50,440 nt of DNA, taken from positions 1 through 50,440 of the forward strand of contig JAPORU010000061.1 of the NCBI GenBank assembly GCA_026710045.1, in the 5' to 3' direction. Source of the DNA: Aestuariivita sp. (GTDB lineage Bacteria > Pseudomonadota > Alphaproteobacteria > Rhodobacterales > Rhodobacteraceae). The notes under the pieces were generated by a model. The model saw only the letters and a list, made by a program, of their open reading frames with translations, was not told where the DNA came from and did no database searches. This document shows positions 18,636 to 28,073 of the stretch, one piece after another; within the stretch, counting starts at the first letter, position 1, and the number at the start of each line of letters is the position of its first letter. Position numbers and translations under genes: made by a program.

Positions 18636-19550
18636 ATGGAAGCACTGGATTCTGGAGAGTCTGCTTTTGTGGTCATTCTTGAAGGTCTGCTCTGGTTTGT
18701 GAGCCAGTTTGGTTCCGCCTTTCTCAACGTTGGCAGTGCAATTGCACACCCCTCTCTTTGGCTGGATTGGTCTGATAAGCAGGCCATTATGCGGTTTGTC
18801 TATTACGGCGGTTCAACGGAGTTGTTGTTCGTCGTTCTGACCGTTGTGCTAATCGTTTTTCTGGTCGGTCTGTGGCACCTTGCGTTCCTGTGGCGGGTGG
18901 TTCGTGGGCTGGAGTTCTTTGCCAATACGACTGGCCGTTTCTTTGCATGGGCGGGTTTGTTGATGGTTATTCAACAAATCATCATTGTCTTCATTCAGAG
19001 AATATTTGTTAGACCCGATATCTCAATCGGTTTTGGAATACCGTTACAATTTGATATCAGTTGGTTTGCGGAAGAGCTGAAGCTCTATAATGCGATGGTC
19101 ATTGCGCTGTGTTGCAGTTACACGTTTGTACAGGGAGGCCATGTGCGCGTCGATCTTCTGTACTCAAACGTGGCATTTCGAACCAGGAAAATGATTGATA
19201 TGGTGGGTTGCCTGATGTTCATGGCTCCGATGGCCGTGATCATATGGTTGTATGGTTGGTTTTTTCTATGGCGTCACTTGATTGTTCCAAAGCCGTCAGC
19301 TTCTGATACATTAGATCGTCTGCTAGCAAAGTCGCAGGCGTTGAGATGGAACGTTGAGACAATTGGTTTCAGTCCGAACGGCTTCAATGCGTATTTTCTC
19401 TTCAAGGTCCTATTGTGCGCTTTTGCGGCGATGGTCTTTATCCATGCGATCGCATTCTTCTTTCGATCCTTTTGTGAGCTGCGGGAGGGTGAAAAGAGTG
19501 AAGACAAATATCTTGATAAAGATATTCTCGGAGAGACCAGCGCGGGTTAG
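18636..19550 (+). CDS. dctQ: TRAP transporter small permease subunit (DctQ family)
   Basis: The 304-residue small membrane subunit of the TRAP transporter. It is longer than the usual 160-200 residues, with hydrophobic segments near 5-25, 55-80, 98-125, 150-170, 190-215 and 250-275. The conserved segment GGHVRVDLLYSNV is diagnostic of DctQ proteins. It pairs with the DctM subunit encoded 33 bases downstream. The start is uncertain, as only a distant AAGGA precedes the ATG at 18636. The larger DctQ matches the unusually long DctM, suggesting a distinct TRAP subfamily. Confidence 0.88.
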   Translation: MEALDSGESAFVVILEGLLWFVSQFGSAFLNVGSAIAHPSLWLDWSDKQAIMRFVYYGGSTELLFVVLTVVLIVFLVGLWHLAFLWRVVRGLEFFANTTGRFFAWAGLLMVIQQIIIVFIQRIFVRPDISIGFGIPLQFDISWFAEELKLYNAMVIALCCSYTFVQGGHVRVDLLYSNVAFRTRKMIDMVGCLMFMAPMAVIIWLYGWFFLWRHLIVPKPSASDTLDRLLAKSQALRWNVETIGFSPNGFNAYFLFKVLLCAFAAMVFIHAIAFFFRSFCELREGEKSEDKYLDKDILGETSAG

Positions 19551-19583
19551 AGCGTTGCGGACAATGTGTAGGAAGTAAGGTCT

Positions 19584-21941
19584 ATGCTGTTTGGTCTTGA
19601 TGGTGTCGAAATCGGCCTTATTATTGTTTTTGCATGTCTCTTTGGCGGTATTTTATCCGGTTTTCCGGTGGCGTTTGCCATTGGCGGAGCCGGGATTATT
19701 TCGTTTGCCATTATCGCGGCGCTGGACAGCGCGGGGTTGCTTATTCACCAAGCGATCGACACGTCGAGTGAGGCTTATGCGGATCTGATTGCAGCAGGCG
19801 CTAAGGCCTCAGAAGTTTCTGTATTTCGATACCCGGAGCTACCGAGAATTGGTTTGCCGGTTTTTCCGGGCGGCTGGGAGGTTGCGCTTGATCGGAATAT
19901 ATCGTTTGTCGTTAATCGCGTTAATGAGCGGGTGTTGGCTGGCGCGTCTATAGAGACGTTGCTCGCCGTCTTGATGTTTGTTCTTATGGGAATAACATTG
20001 GAGCGCTCAAAGATCGCGAACGATCTTTTGACCACCATGGCGCGTGTATTTGGGCCTTTGCCGGGCGGCCTCGCGGTGTCGATTGTCGTTGTCGGCGCAT
20101 TTTTGGCGGCGTCAACCGGTATTGTTGGCGCTACTGTCGTAACCATGGGGTTACTGGCGTTGCCGACGATGTTGCGCAACAATTATTCGCCCGAACTGGC
20201 TACGGGCGTTATCGCCGCATCCGGAACCTTAGGGCAAATTATTCCACCCTCTATTGTGATTGTCTTGCTGGGGACTTTGGCGGGCGATTTGTACTCGACG
20301 GCGCAAGAGGTCCGCGCGCAAACGGCAGGCTGTTCGGATGCTCTGACATATCTGGGTGAGCCTGCAGTCGTATCCGTTGGAACGTTGTTTCAGGCGGCGT
20401 TACTGCCGGGTATCATGCTGGCCTTATTGTATGCACTGTATGCCTTTGGTTATGCCCTCCTTAATCCGTCAAAGGCACCGGCGGTCGAGCTCGGCAGCAC
20501 CAACGCCGAGCCCATCACACGAAACGAGGCCTTTACGTGGTTCATTGGTGCGCCGGTATTATTGATTGGTTCACTCATTTTGCTGTTTAACGTTAACGTC
20601 ATTGGCAGCCAGGATTTAACGGTATCATCATTTTCGGATGCAGGAGAAGCTGCAAGTCTGCGTACAAACGTGTCCGATGAATGCCGAGACGCGATGATTG
20701 AATTACACGGTCAGGAAGCCTGGGACGTTGCACTGAAGGAACAGGAACAAATTGATTCCGAGGGCGGTGTCGCACAGAGCGAACGATTGAGTGAGGACGA
20801 ATTCGCACAGGCTCTGGAGGCGCGGCTCGCGTCAGTGGCGCCGATTGGTACAGGTGTGGCCATAATCGCCTTGCTGTTATCTTTGCTGCTTACGACGGCC
20901 TACGGCGTTTCACCGTCGAGTGATCCGAAACCTTTGGTCTTGGGTGCAATTGGCGTGATTTTAATGCTTCTTGTCGATCTGACCGTTATTTCTGCGACCA
21001 TGAGTTCCGGGAGCAAATGGATTATTCTCGCATTGCCCGTGGCACTGGCGATCTGGGGCTGTAAGGATGCTGCTCTGCGCTTGGCACGAAATGATCTCAT
21101 CCGGGTTGTGTTTCCTCCTTTGGTCCTGATTATCGCTGTGCTGGGGTCTATTCTAGGGGGGATCACGAACCCGACACCGGCGGCCGCTCTCGGCGCCGGA
21201 GGCGCGATCATGTTGGCGGCTTATCGTAAGTTGAAGGACCTGGATCGCTCAGGAAGCGTCATTATCTGGTCAACGTTTGCAATCATCGTCTGCGTCTTGA
21301 TCGGCATCAATTTCGATTTACGCATCAATAATGAAGTGGTCACGGTTGAGAGTTGGGTGGCCTTTCTTTTTGCCTACGCCGCCTATCTGTATGCAACATT
21401 TGGACTGTTGTTCGGATGTTGGGTGTTGTTCTCGAATGGCGTGCTCAGTCCTGTTGTTCGGGAAACAGCCAAGGTGACGTCAATGGTGTTTACGATACTG
21501 ATCGGCTCGCAGCTTCTGAACCTTGTTGTGATTTCATTTGGTGGCGAACATTATATCCAGCAGTTTCTCAAGAGCTTCGACAATGAATACACAGTTTTCC
21601 TGATTGTGATGTTGGTGCTCTTTATTTTGGGTTTTGTGCTTGATTTTCTCGAGATTATTTACATTGTCGTGCCTATTGTTGGTCCGGTCATCTATGGCGG
21701 CTCGTTTGATCCCAAGTGGGTGACGATTATGATCGCGGTGAACCTGCAGACATCTTTCTTGACGCCGCCGTTTGGTTTTGCGTTATTCTATTTGCGTGGT
21801 GTGGCTCCAGATGGGATTACGACGGGACATATCTATCGCGGCATTATCCCGTTTGTGTTGATTCAAGTCCTTGGCCTCGCACTGTTGTGGTTTTTCCCAC
21901 AAATTGTGACGATTGTTCCATCCTTGATTGGAGTGAATTGA
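19584..21941 (+). CDS. dctM: TRAP transporter large permease subunit (DctM family), extended
   Basis: The ion-coupled transport channel of the TRAP system, 785 residues against about 430 in typical DctM. The DctM hallmarks are present: VAFAIGGAG near the N-terminus, GATVVTMGLLALP, SGTLGQIIPPSI (about 213-224), and the C-terminal NLQTSFLTPPFGFALFYLRG. Extra sequence is inserted after the first helices (about 50-115) and, more substantially, in the middle (about 300-520), including a hydrophilic acidic stretch and added helices. The frame is intact, so this looks like a subfamily trait and not a fusion error. AGGAAG precedes the ATG. It ends the operon and converges on bpt. Confidence 0.9.
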   Translation: MLFGLDGVEIGLIIVFACLFGGILSGFPVAFAIGGAGIISFAIIAALDSAGLLIHQAIDTSSEAYADLIAAGAKASEVSVFRYPELPRIGLPVFPGGWEVALDRNISFVVNRVNERVLAGASIETLLAVLMFVLMGITLERSKIANDLLTTMARVFGPLPGGLAVSIVVVGAFLAASTGIVGATVVTMGLLALPTMLRNNYSPELATGVIAASGTLGQIIPPSIVIVLLGTLAGDLYSTAQEVRAQTAGCSDALTYLGEPAVVSVGTLFQAALLPGIMLALLYALYAFGYALLNPSKAPAVELGSTNAEPITRNEAFTWFIGAPVLLIGSLILLFNVNVIGSQDLTVSSFSDAGEAASLRTNVSDECRDAMIELHGQEAWDVALKEQEQIDSEGGVAQSERLSEDEFAQALEARLASVAPIGTGVAIIALLLSLLLTTAYGVSPSSDPKPLVLGAIGVILMLLVDLTVISATMSSGSKWIILALPVALAIWGCKDAALRLARNDLIRVVFPPLVLIIAVLGSILGGITNPTPAAALGAGGAIMLAAYRKLKDLDRSGSVIIWSTFAIIVCVLIGINFDLRINNEVVTVESWVAFLFAYAAYLYATFGLLFGCWVLFSNGVLSPVVRETAKVTSMVFTILIGSQLLNLVVISFGGEHYIQQFLKSFDNEYTVFLIVMLVLFILGFVLDFLEIIYIVVPIVGPVIYGGSFDPKWVTIMIAVNLQTSFLTPPFGFALFYLRGVAPDGITTGHIYRGIIPFVLIQVLGLALLWFFPQIVTIVPSLIGVN

Positions 21942-22035
21942 GGGGGTCGATCGTACGGGATATATTTTGGTGTGTCGCTGGTTCAATCGGGAGATAATCT
22001 TGCGCATATCTTTGCCCTTATAGAACGTGATCCCT

Positions 22036-22854
22036 CTACATCCGATGGGTCAATTCGACATCCGCGGGTCGCGTATTGTCTTGAGTTGATCGAAATGAAT
22101 TGCGGAGAGTGGTATTCATTTGATGCCATTGTCCCCCGATAAAGATTTCGAGGTTCGAGAAATTGCTCTTATATTCCATTTTTTTGCTACCGGGAATCCA
22201 GTATCCGAGATAAACATAGGGCAGTCCGGTTTTTTGTGCGAAGTCGATATGATTGAGAATCATGTAGGTGCCTGGAGACTGGTTGGAATGATTGGGCGCA
22301 AAGTAACTGTATACCATACTGAGGCCGTCCTGCAGGACATCGGTCATACTTGCGGCAATCAAGGTCTCGTCATCGTGATCGCGATATTCTATGAGAAGAG
22401 AGTCGACAGGCGACTCTTCGATCATTGCTCCAAACTCATAACGGTCCATATCTGACATCCCTCCGCCAGAATGTCGTTCGGCAATATAATCACTAAAGAG
22501 GCGATAATGCTCGAGCGTTACACGTGGATGAGTCTTGTGATCTGTGAGATGCTTGTTTTTCCGAAGAATGCGACGTTGACTTTTACTTGGTATGAATTTG
22601 CCGACGTCAATTCGAACGGATAGACACGCCGCACAATCTATGCACGACGGTCGATAGAGAATGTTCTGTGATCGACGAAATCCCTGTTGTGCGAGACTGT
22701 TGTGTAACGTTTGAGCATTCTTTCCAGCAAGTTGTGTGAACAGCTTGCGCTCCATCCGTCCTTCTAAGTACGGACAGGGGGTCGGGGCCGTAACATAGAA
22801 GTGAGACGGTTTTGCAACGGGTTGTCGCAGATTATTTTGTTGCGTTTCGGTCAT
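22036..22854 (-). CDS. bpt: Aspartate/glutamate leucyltransferase
   Basis: A 272-residue aminoacyl-tRNA-protein transferase of the Ate1-like bacterial Bpt group. It adds leucine to proteins starting with Asp or Glu, making them N-degron substrates for ClpS/ClpAP. Family signatures are [15 protein letters not shown] near the N-terminus, the cysteine cluster [16 protein letters not shown], and the GNAT-like C-terminal part with [20 protein letters not shown]. Length agrees with the family. It lies alone, converging on the TRAP operon, with 0.67 kb of non-coding sequence upstream. Confidence 0.95.
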   Translation of the reverse strand: MTETQQNNLRQPVAKPSHFYVTAPTPCPYLEGRMERKLFTQLAGKNAQTLHNSLAQQGFRRSQNILYRPSCIDCAACLSVRIDVGKFIPSKSQRRILRKNKHLTDHKTHPRVTLEHYRLFSDYIAERHSGGGMSDMDRYEFGAMIEESPVDSLLIEYRDHDDETLIAASMTDVLQDGLSMVYSYFAPNHSNQSPGTYMILNHIDFAQKTGLPYVYLGYWIPGSKKMEYKSNFSNLEIFIGGQWHQMNTTLRNSFRSTQDNTRPADVELTHRM

Positions 22855-23528
22855 TGTGGTCTAAAATTGCGCAGTTACTTGCGTAATCGTGGAATGGATG
22901 AATAGATTATGTCAAGAATTAAGGTGCGGATATCTGACTTACCGCGTTGAATTGCCATGAGAATGTCGTTTGAGTCTTAACATATACGTGTCACGGAACA
23001 TATGCAAAGTGAGATCGAGCCATGATCGATCTTGTCTCTGATAGGCAAGAATGAGAAACGAGTACAACACATTACGTTGACGAACGTGCCGCCGCCGCAA
23101 ACATTTCTTGAGCCGTGCTCATGAGCTTTATGCCGGATGTACGGACGGCAATGTTTTTTCGGTTCCAGCAAAATGAGAAATGTAAGAAGGGCATCGTATG
23201 GAGCTTTATAATTTAAGCGTTGTCTGATATCAAAGTTGGTATTGATTTAAGCATTACATATACATGTGTGTCTGAAGGATTGTCCGCTTACTCCGGTTAG
23301 GGAACATATCTTGACTCGGTAGGTTACGCGGACATTCGATAAAGTTCTATGTCGGGCTTCCAACGCATGAACGAACGTCATCATCAAAAACGGAGAGCCG
23401 ATGAATCCGAGAATCGTCAATAGGTTGTCTGTTATCTTGAAACGATCCGATGCGTTGGTTCAATTCGTGATCAATGTGAGATAGGCTATCGTGGGGCTGA
23501 ACTGCTCGAGTTTGGTACGTGAGCACGG
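22855..23528. other. Intergenic stretch between bpt and glnE, no gene seen
   Basis: About 670 bp between divergent genes. Only short frames without family signatures are present; the minus-strand frame at 22977-23171 is cysteine- and histidine-rich in a way typical of random translation. I see no clear promoter, hairpin or repeat, although both flanking genes must draw their promoters from here. Confidence 0.5.
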
Positions 23529-26315
23529 ATGAGTATGGAACTGCACATCAAACGATTACCGAGGGCGTTCGATCCTGAGTTGGGTCAGAGTGCGCGCGAT
23601 GTGGTAAGGGGCATTCCGTTCGTTTGCGGAGAGCTGATTGCCGGTGCGGCCGGTTCAAGTCCTTACTTGAACAAACTCATCCATGCTTTGGCTGATTGGT
23701 TGCCTGCGGCTTTGCACGACCCCGAGCGCGTATTGAAGGTTGAGCAGAAGGCTTTGATGGAAACGCCTCCTGACTTAATCCCATCGGCGCTTCGAAAAGC
23801 AAAGGCACAGCATGCAATTATTATTGCGCTTGCTGATCTCGCGGGGGCGTGGACAACCGAACGAGTGGCACGTTGTTGGACCGAGTTTGCCGATCTTGCC
23901 TGTGACCTGGCCTTGAAAGCTGCCCTAATTCCGTTGATCCGGAAGGCAAGACTCCCATCGCAAACAGAGGATGATCTTTCCTCCGGCGCAGGAATATGTG
24001 TGTTTGCGATGGGAAAGATGGGGGCTTTTGAGTTAAATTACTCGTCGGATATCGATTTGATCTGCTTTTTCGATGAAACGCGCTATGGTCCCGATACGTC
24101 CTTCAAAATTCGTGCAGATTTGGTTCGAGCGGTTAAAATGATGTGTACGATCCTGAATGAACACACTTCAGATGGCTACGTGTTTCGGACGGATTTACGT
24201 TTAAGACCGGACCCGAGTGTCACACCTGTCCTGATTTCGATGGAGGCTGCTGAACGATATTATGAGAGCTTTGGTCGCACATGGGAGCGTGCGGTCTTCA
24301 TCAAGGCCCGACCTTGTGCGGGCGATGTTGAAGCCGGTGAACGTTTTCTCAAGTCTCTAACGCCTTTTATCTGGCGCAAATACCTTGATTTTGCGGCCGT
24401 CGAAGATACCCAGGCGATGCGATTGAAAATTCGCAGTCAAAACAGCACGTCAAAGTCAATTGAAGTGCTTGGCCATGACATGAAACTGGGTCTTGGTGGA
24501 ATTCGAGAAATCGAGTTTTTTACGCAAACACGCCAGCTTATAGCCGGTGGTCGCGATCAAAGTCTTCGTGATAGAGGAACAGCAGCGAGTTTATCGAAGC
24601 TTGCGGCGCGTGGTTGGATTCCGATCGAGGTATCGGACAGACTCATTGAGAATTACTGGTTTCACCGTAATATCGAACATCGTGTGCAAATGGTGCATGA
24701 TGCTCGGACGCACGCCATTCCACCGTGTGCGGACGGTCTTGAGCGTATCGCATGTTTGAGCGATTGTGATTCTGATCAACTCTCAAAAAATATTAAAATG
24801 AGATTGGAAGATGTGCATGCGTTAACCGAGGGTTTCTTTGTCCCAAGTGTTGACTGGGAGGAGCAGGATGCCGGTTATTCTCTTCCAAGCGATGTCTTGG
24901 AGCGATGGTACAGTTTCCCCGCTTTCCGCTCAGAACGTGCCCAGAGTGTGTTTGAGAATCTCAAGTCGCAACTTATTGCGCGTATTTCCAAGACAGCTCG
25001 ACCTGAACAGACCGTCGTTTATTTGGAGCGATTCTTTTCTGGTTTGCCTTCAGGGCTACAGATCTTCTCGTTGTTTCACGCCAATCCGCGCATTCTCGAC
25101 CTGTTGGTTGATATCACTGGAACGTCCTCATCGTTGGCGGACTACTTATCACGTAATGCGTCAGTTTTTGATGCGGTTGTTGATGGTGATTTCTTTTCTG
25201 AGTGGCCGGGAGAAGAGAATTTACGATTGAATTTGGAAGTACGACTCGCGTGCGAAGACGATTATGAATCTAAGTTGGATGCTGCTCGTTCCTGGGCCAA
25301 GGAATGGCATTTTCGTATTGGCGTGCATCATTTGCGAGGTTTGCTGGAGTATGACAAGGTTGGTGAGTATTACGCTGATCTGGCGGGCGCAGTTATGTCT
25401 GGGATATGGCCTGTAGTCATTGATCAGTTTGCGATCAAACATGGTCGTCCGCTCGGACGTGGCGTCGTAATCTTGGGATTGGGCTCTCTTGGCTCACGGC
25501 GCATGACCGCGACATCAGACCTTGACCTGATCTTGATTTACGATGCGCCAAGTGATGGTGTCTCTGATGGGCCTCGCCCTCTGCCTGCCAAGACCTACTA
25601 TGCTAATTTAACGCGGGCGATGATCACAGCGCTCAGTGCTCCGACCAGTCAGGGCAAGCTGTATTCTGTGGATATGCGATTGAGACCATCGGGAAATAAG
25701 GGACCTGTTGCAACAAGTTTCGAAAGTTTCAAGAGTTATCAACAACAAGAGGCTTGGATTTGGGAGCATTTGGCACTGACACATGCGCGCGTGGTAACAG
25801 GGCCTGAAGATTTTTCTAAAGAAGTGGAGATTTTTCGATCCAGACTGCTCGCTCGGCCGGTTGACTGCCGAGAGGTGTTCCAGGCTGTCCGCGAAATGCG
25901 ATCGCGACTTGATGAGGCCAAGAAGCCAGACGGTGTCTGGGATACAAAGACGGGCGCCGGTCGCTTACAGGACCTGGATTTGATTGCACAAGCCAATGCA
26001 CTTATATCGGAACGATGTGGAAACAATCCGTTAGATATTTTTGCTGGAAAGATTGATTCGGATTGGTTGACGTGCGATGACGTTCGTATTCTCTCAGACT
26101 GTTACTGGAAGTTTTTGCGCGTGCTGTTTGCCGTCCGCCTCTTGTTCCCGAATTCGATATCTGAGGAGTTAAGTGAGGATGGGGATGGTGCGTTTCTTAA
26201 GCGAGTTGTCGGTTCATCGAGCCTTGCTGAACTGCAAGATGCGTTGAGAGAGGATTATGATCGTGCTTCGTTGATTATTGACGATATGCTGTCAAGAGGT
26301 GTTGCAGATGAATAA
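23529..26315 (+). CDS. glnE: Bifunctional glutamine synthetase adenylyltransferase / adenylyl-removing enzyme
   Basis: GlnE adds AMP to glutamine synthetase when nitrogen is plentiful and removes it when nitrogen is scarce, under PII control. The 928-residue protein has both nucleotidyltransferase halves: the N-terminal removase with ELNYSSDIDLICFFDE (metal-binding DID, about 170-185) and the C-terminal transferase with LGLGSLGSRRMTATSDLDLILIYD (DLD, about 650-675). The helical PII-responsive linker lies between. Length is as expected. A small conserved-looking gene overlaps its 3' end by 8 bases. Glutamine synthetase itself is not in the window. Confidence 0.96.
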   Translation: MSMELHIKRLPRAFDPELGQSARDVVRGIPFVCGELIAGAAGSSPYLNKLIHALADWLPAALHDPERVLKVEQKALMETPPDLIPSALRKAKAQHAIIIALADLAGAWTTERVARCWTEFADLACDLALKAALIPLIRKARLPSQTEDDLSSGAGICVFAMGKMGAFELNYSSDIDLICFFDETRYGPDTSFKIRADLVRAVKMMCTILNEHTSDGYVFRTDLRLRPDPSVTPVLISMEAAERYYESFGRTWERAVFIKARPCAGDVEAGERFLKSLTPFIWRKYLDFAAVEDTQAMRLKIRSQNSTSKSIEVLGHDMKLGLGGIREIEFFTQTRQLIAGGRDQSLRDRGTAASLSKLAARGWIPIEVSDRLIENYWFHRNIEHRVQMVHDARTHAIPPCADGLERIACLSDCDSDQLSKNIKMRLEDVHALTEGFFVPSVDWEEQDAGYSLPSDVLERWYSFPAFRSERAQSVFENLKSQLIARISKTARPEQTVVYLERFFSGLPSGLQIFSLFHANPRILDLLVDITGTSSSLADYLSRNASVFDAVVDGDFFSEWPGEENLRLNLEVRLACEDDYESKLDAARSWAKEWHFRIGVHHLRGLLEYDKVGEYYADLAGAVMSGIWPVVIDQFAIKHGRPLGRGVVILGLGSLGSRRMTATSDLDLILIYDAPSDGVSDGPRPLPAKTYYANLTRAMITALSAPTSQGKLYSVDMRLRPSGNKGPVATSFESFKSYQQQEAWIWEHLALTHARVVTGPEDFSKEVEIFRSRLLARPVDCREVFQAVREMRSRLDEAKKPDGVWDTKTGAGRLQDLDLIAQANALISERCGNNPLDIFAGKIDSDWLTCDDVRILSDCYWKFLRVLFAVRLLFPNSISEELSEDGDGAFLKRVVGSSSLAELQDALREDYDRASLIIDDMLSRGVADE

Positions 26316-26604
26316 AGGTGACAGAAAGTGCGATCCGAAAGGTTTAATTTATGAAAGTTATCGAATCGATGGGATCTCGATATCGGAATGTCGAACAATT
26401 TTTTTGGATTGGGCATTGAGCCTTCCCGATGGCATTGAGATGACCGAAGCGTTGCACGAACTGATATCGACATTTGGAGTGAAACGCGCGGATCATCCCA
26501 TGACGATCTTGCTGCGCGAAGGGTTAACGTCTACTCCCAATCGGCACCGGCGCAGTCGCAGGAGGATGTTGGGTCGTCGGAGAGAAGGATCGAATTCGAG
26601 GTAA
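26308..26604 (+). CDS. Small conserved protein overlapping glnE
   Basis: A 98-residue soluble protein of unknown function. Its ATG overlaps the last codons of glnE by 8 bases and is preceded by AGAGGT with a 7-base gap, so translation is probably coupled to glnE. The core (KGLIYESYRIDGISISECR, FLDWALSLPDG, then HPMTILLREGL) matches my recollection of a short uncharacterised protein common in alphaproteobacteria. The C-terminal 25 residues are Arg-rich and low-complexity and may be poorly conserved. The overlap suggests, but does not show, a link to nitrogen regulation. Confidence 0.72.
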   Translation: MNKGDRKCDPKGLIYESYRIDGISISECRTIFLDWALSLPDGIEMTEALHELISTFGVKRADHPMTILLREGLTSTPNRHRRSRRRMLGRRREGSNSR

Positions 26605-26868
26605 TTCCTGTAAATTCTTCGAAAATCGAAATGAAGGGATTTGCTCGCCCTCATACTTTCGGGATGGGTCTGTGTGCAGCATGATAAATATGTTGTTATA
26701 CAGAGAATTTTTGTTCGCAGATTGATCCTCAATTTTCTGTGACGGATGTCAGTATGATGAATGTGTGTGTGAAAGAGAGGAGGATCGTCGCCGGATCAAC
26801 ATATTTGATCTATTGGGGATGGATGTGGATTGGTCATTCGATGATTAAGGTCTGCCACGGTATGACGT

Positions 26869-27561
26869 CTACTGTTGCCATTGGGCGGCAAGCGTCTCGA
26901 TGGTTCGGACTCGATCGTCGGTCTTGGGATGGCTCAGTAGCCAAGCCGGTGCAGAACCGCGTCGTTGTTGTGTCAGCTCCTCAAGTTTCTTGAGTAGGGA
27001 GATTTGTGGCTCGATACCAATCTTGGCCTTTGTAAGCAATGCAGCAGCATAGGCGTCGGCTTCGTACTCATCCGAACGCGAGAGCCGGGCGGCGAGCAGC
27101 ATTGTTATCGCATTTGCAATCCAGCCGCCAATACCTGGCAGGATACGCGATAGTAGTATCACCAATACGGTTCGAATTGCGTTTTGTCCGCAAAAATCGA
27201 CCATCCGTCTGCGTGAATGCCCTAAAGCGACGTGGCCGAGTTCATGAGCAATAACGCTCCCGAGCTCTTCGGAACTGATGTCGCCTTCCTGAAATTTCTT
27301 GTAGAAACCACGCGTGATGAATATTCGTCCATCGGGTGCTGCGAGCCCGTTCACCGCATCTATCTCATAAATATGGACGCGTACTTTATCTTGATCCAAC
27401 GCTTTGGCGATTTGATCGGTAACCAACCTTAATTTTGGATCAGCCAGTTCGGTCGATTTCGCGTCGAGTTCACGACGAGTTCGCCATGAAGAAAATTGAT
27501 AGAGTACGAAGGCGTACATGAGCGTTAATGCAATTGGAACAAGCTTAAACATTCTAGTCAT
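26869..27561 (-). CDS. M48-family metallopeptidase
   Basis: A membrane-anchored zinc peptidase of 230 residues. One N-terminal hydrophobic helix (about 2-18) precedes the M48 domain, with zinc motif HELGHVALGH (about 120-129) and the third-ligand glutamate in SDEYEADAYA (about 163-172). Near the C-terminus LLSHPKTDDRV fits the conserved SHP segment of the family. M48 enzymes of this size act in envelope protein quality control; the substrate is unknown. I place the start at the ATG at 27561, preceded by AAGGT with an 8-base gap; the longer frame to 27648 lacks a ribosome binding site. Confidence 0.9.
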   Translation of the reverse strand: MTRMFKLVPIALTLMYAFVLYQFSSWRTRRELDAKSTELADPKLRLVTDQIAKALDQDKVRVHIYEIDAVNGLAAPDGRIFITRGFYKKFQEGDISSEELGSVIAHELGHVALGHSRRRMVDFCGQNAIRTVLVILLSRILPGIGGWIANAITMLLAARLSRSDEYEADAYAAALLTKAKIGIEPQISLLKKLEELTQQRRGSAPAWLLSHPKTDDRVRTIETLAAQWQQ

Positions 27562-28073
27562 ATGGGGGTACCTTGTACGACGACAAGGATCATTCGTTAA
27601 AATGTGAATGAAGGTGGCGGCTCGCTCGAGGGAAAGATTGACAGACAATGGTCACGCGGCGCAACGGTTGCGGCATGTGTAGGGTGTACGGATGGGTGCG
27701 GAATCCGTGGTTGAACCAATCTAAAGGATGGCTATCAGTATCTTGTTCAGTGAAGCTGTTGTTTTCCTGATCGTCTCAATTTGCATAAATTGTGAATTCA
27801 GATTGGCATTGCTTTTCAGTCTCTCATCAATTTTCTGTGCGAAACCGATCTCGTTTACATGTTGAATGATTGGGCGCATATCCGTGCGGTGGCATTACTG
27901 ATTGATCAGCGCTACGATTCCGTTTTCGTCATTTTCTGACTTCGCTTACGATAGATCGGGCCTGGTATCCGAGAGCTACTGATCACTTCACCTGGCAATG
28001 TTTTACGTTCTCTTCATGATCTTGCTCATGCTCTCGATTTTTGCTATCAAGATGACATAGGGGAAGAGTGGTC
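27562..28073. other. Intergenic stretch, no gene seen
   Basis: About 510 bp between the divergent M48 peptidase and AAA+ ATPase genes. Only short out-of-frame reading frames occur. The sequence is not similar by eye to the region upstream of the ATPase pseudogene at 9987, so the two ATPase copies do not share a visible upstream control region. Confidence 0.5.

Noticed and set aside
22977-23171. Minus-strand Cys/His-rich frame between bpt and glnE
   Set aside because: Irregular Cys/His spacing, no ribosome binding site and no similarity to known small proteins.
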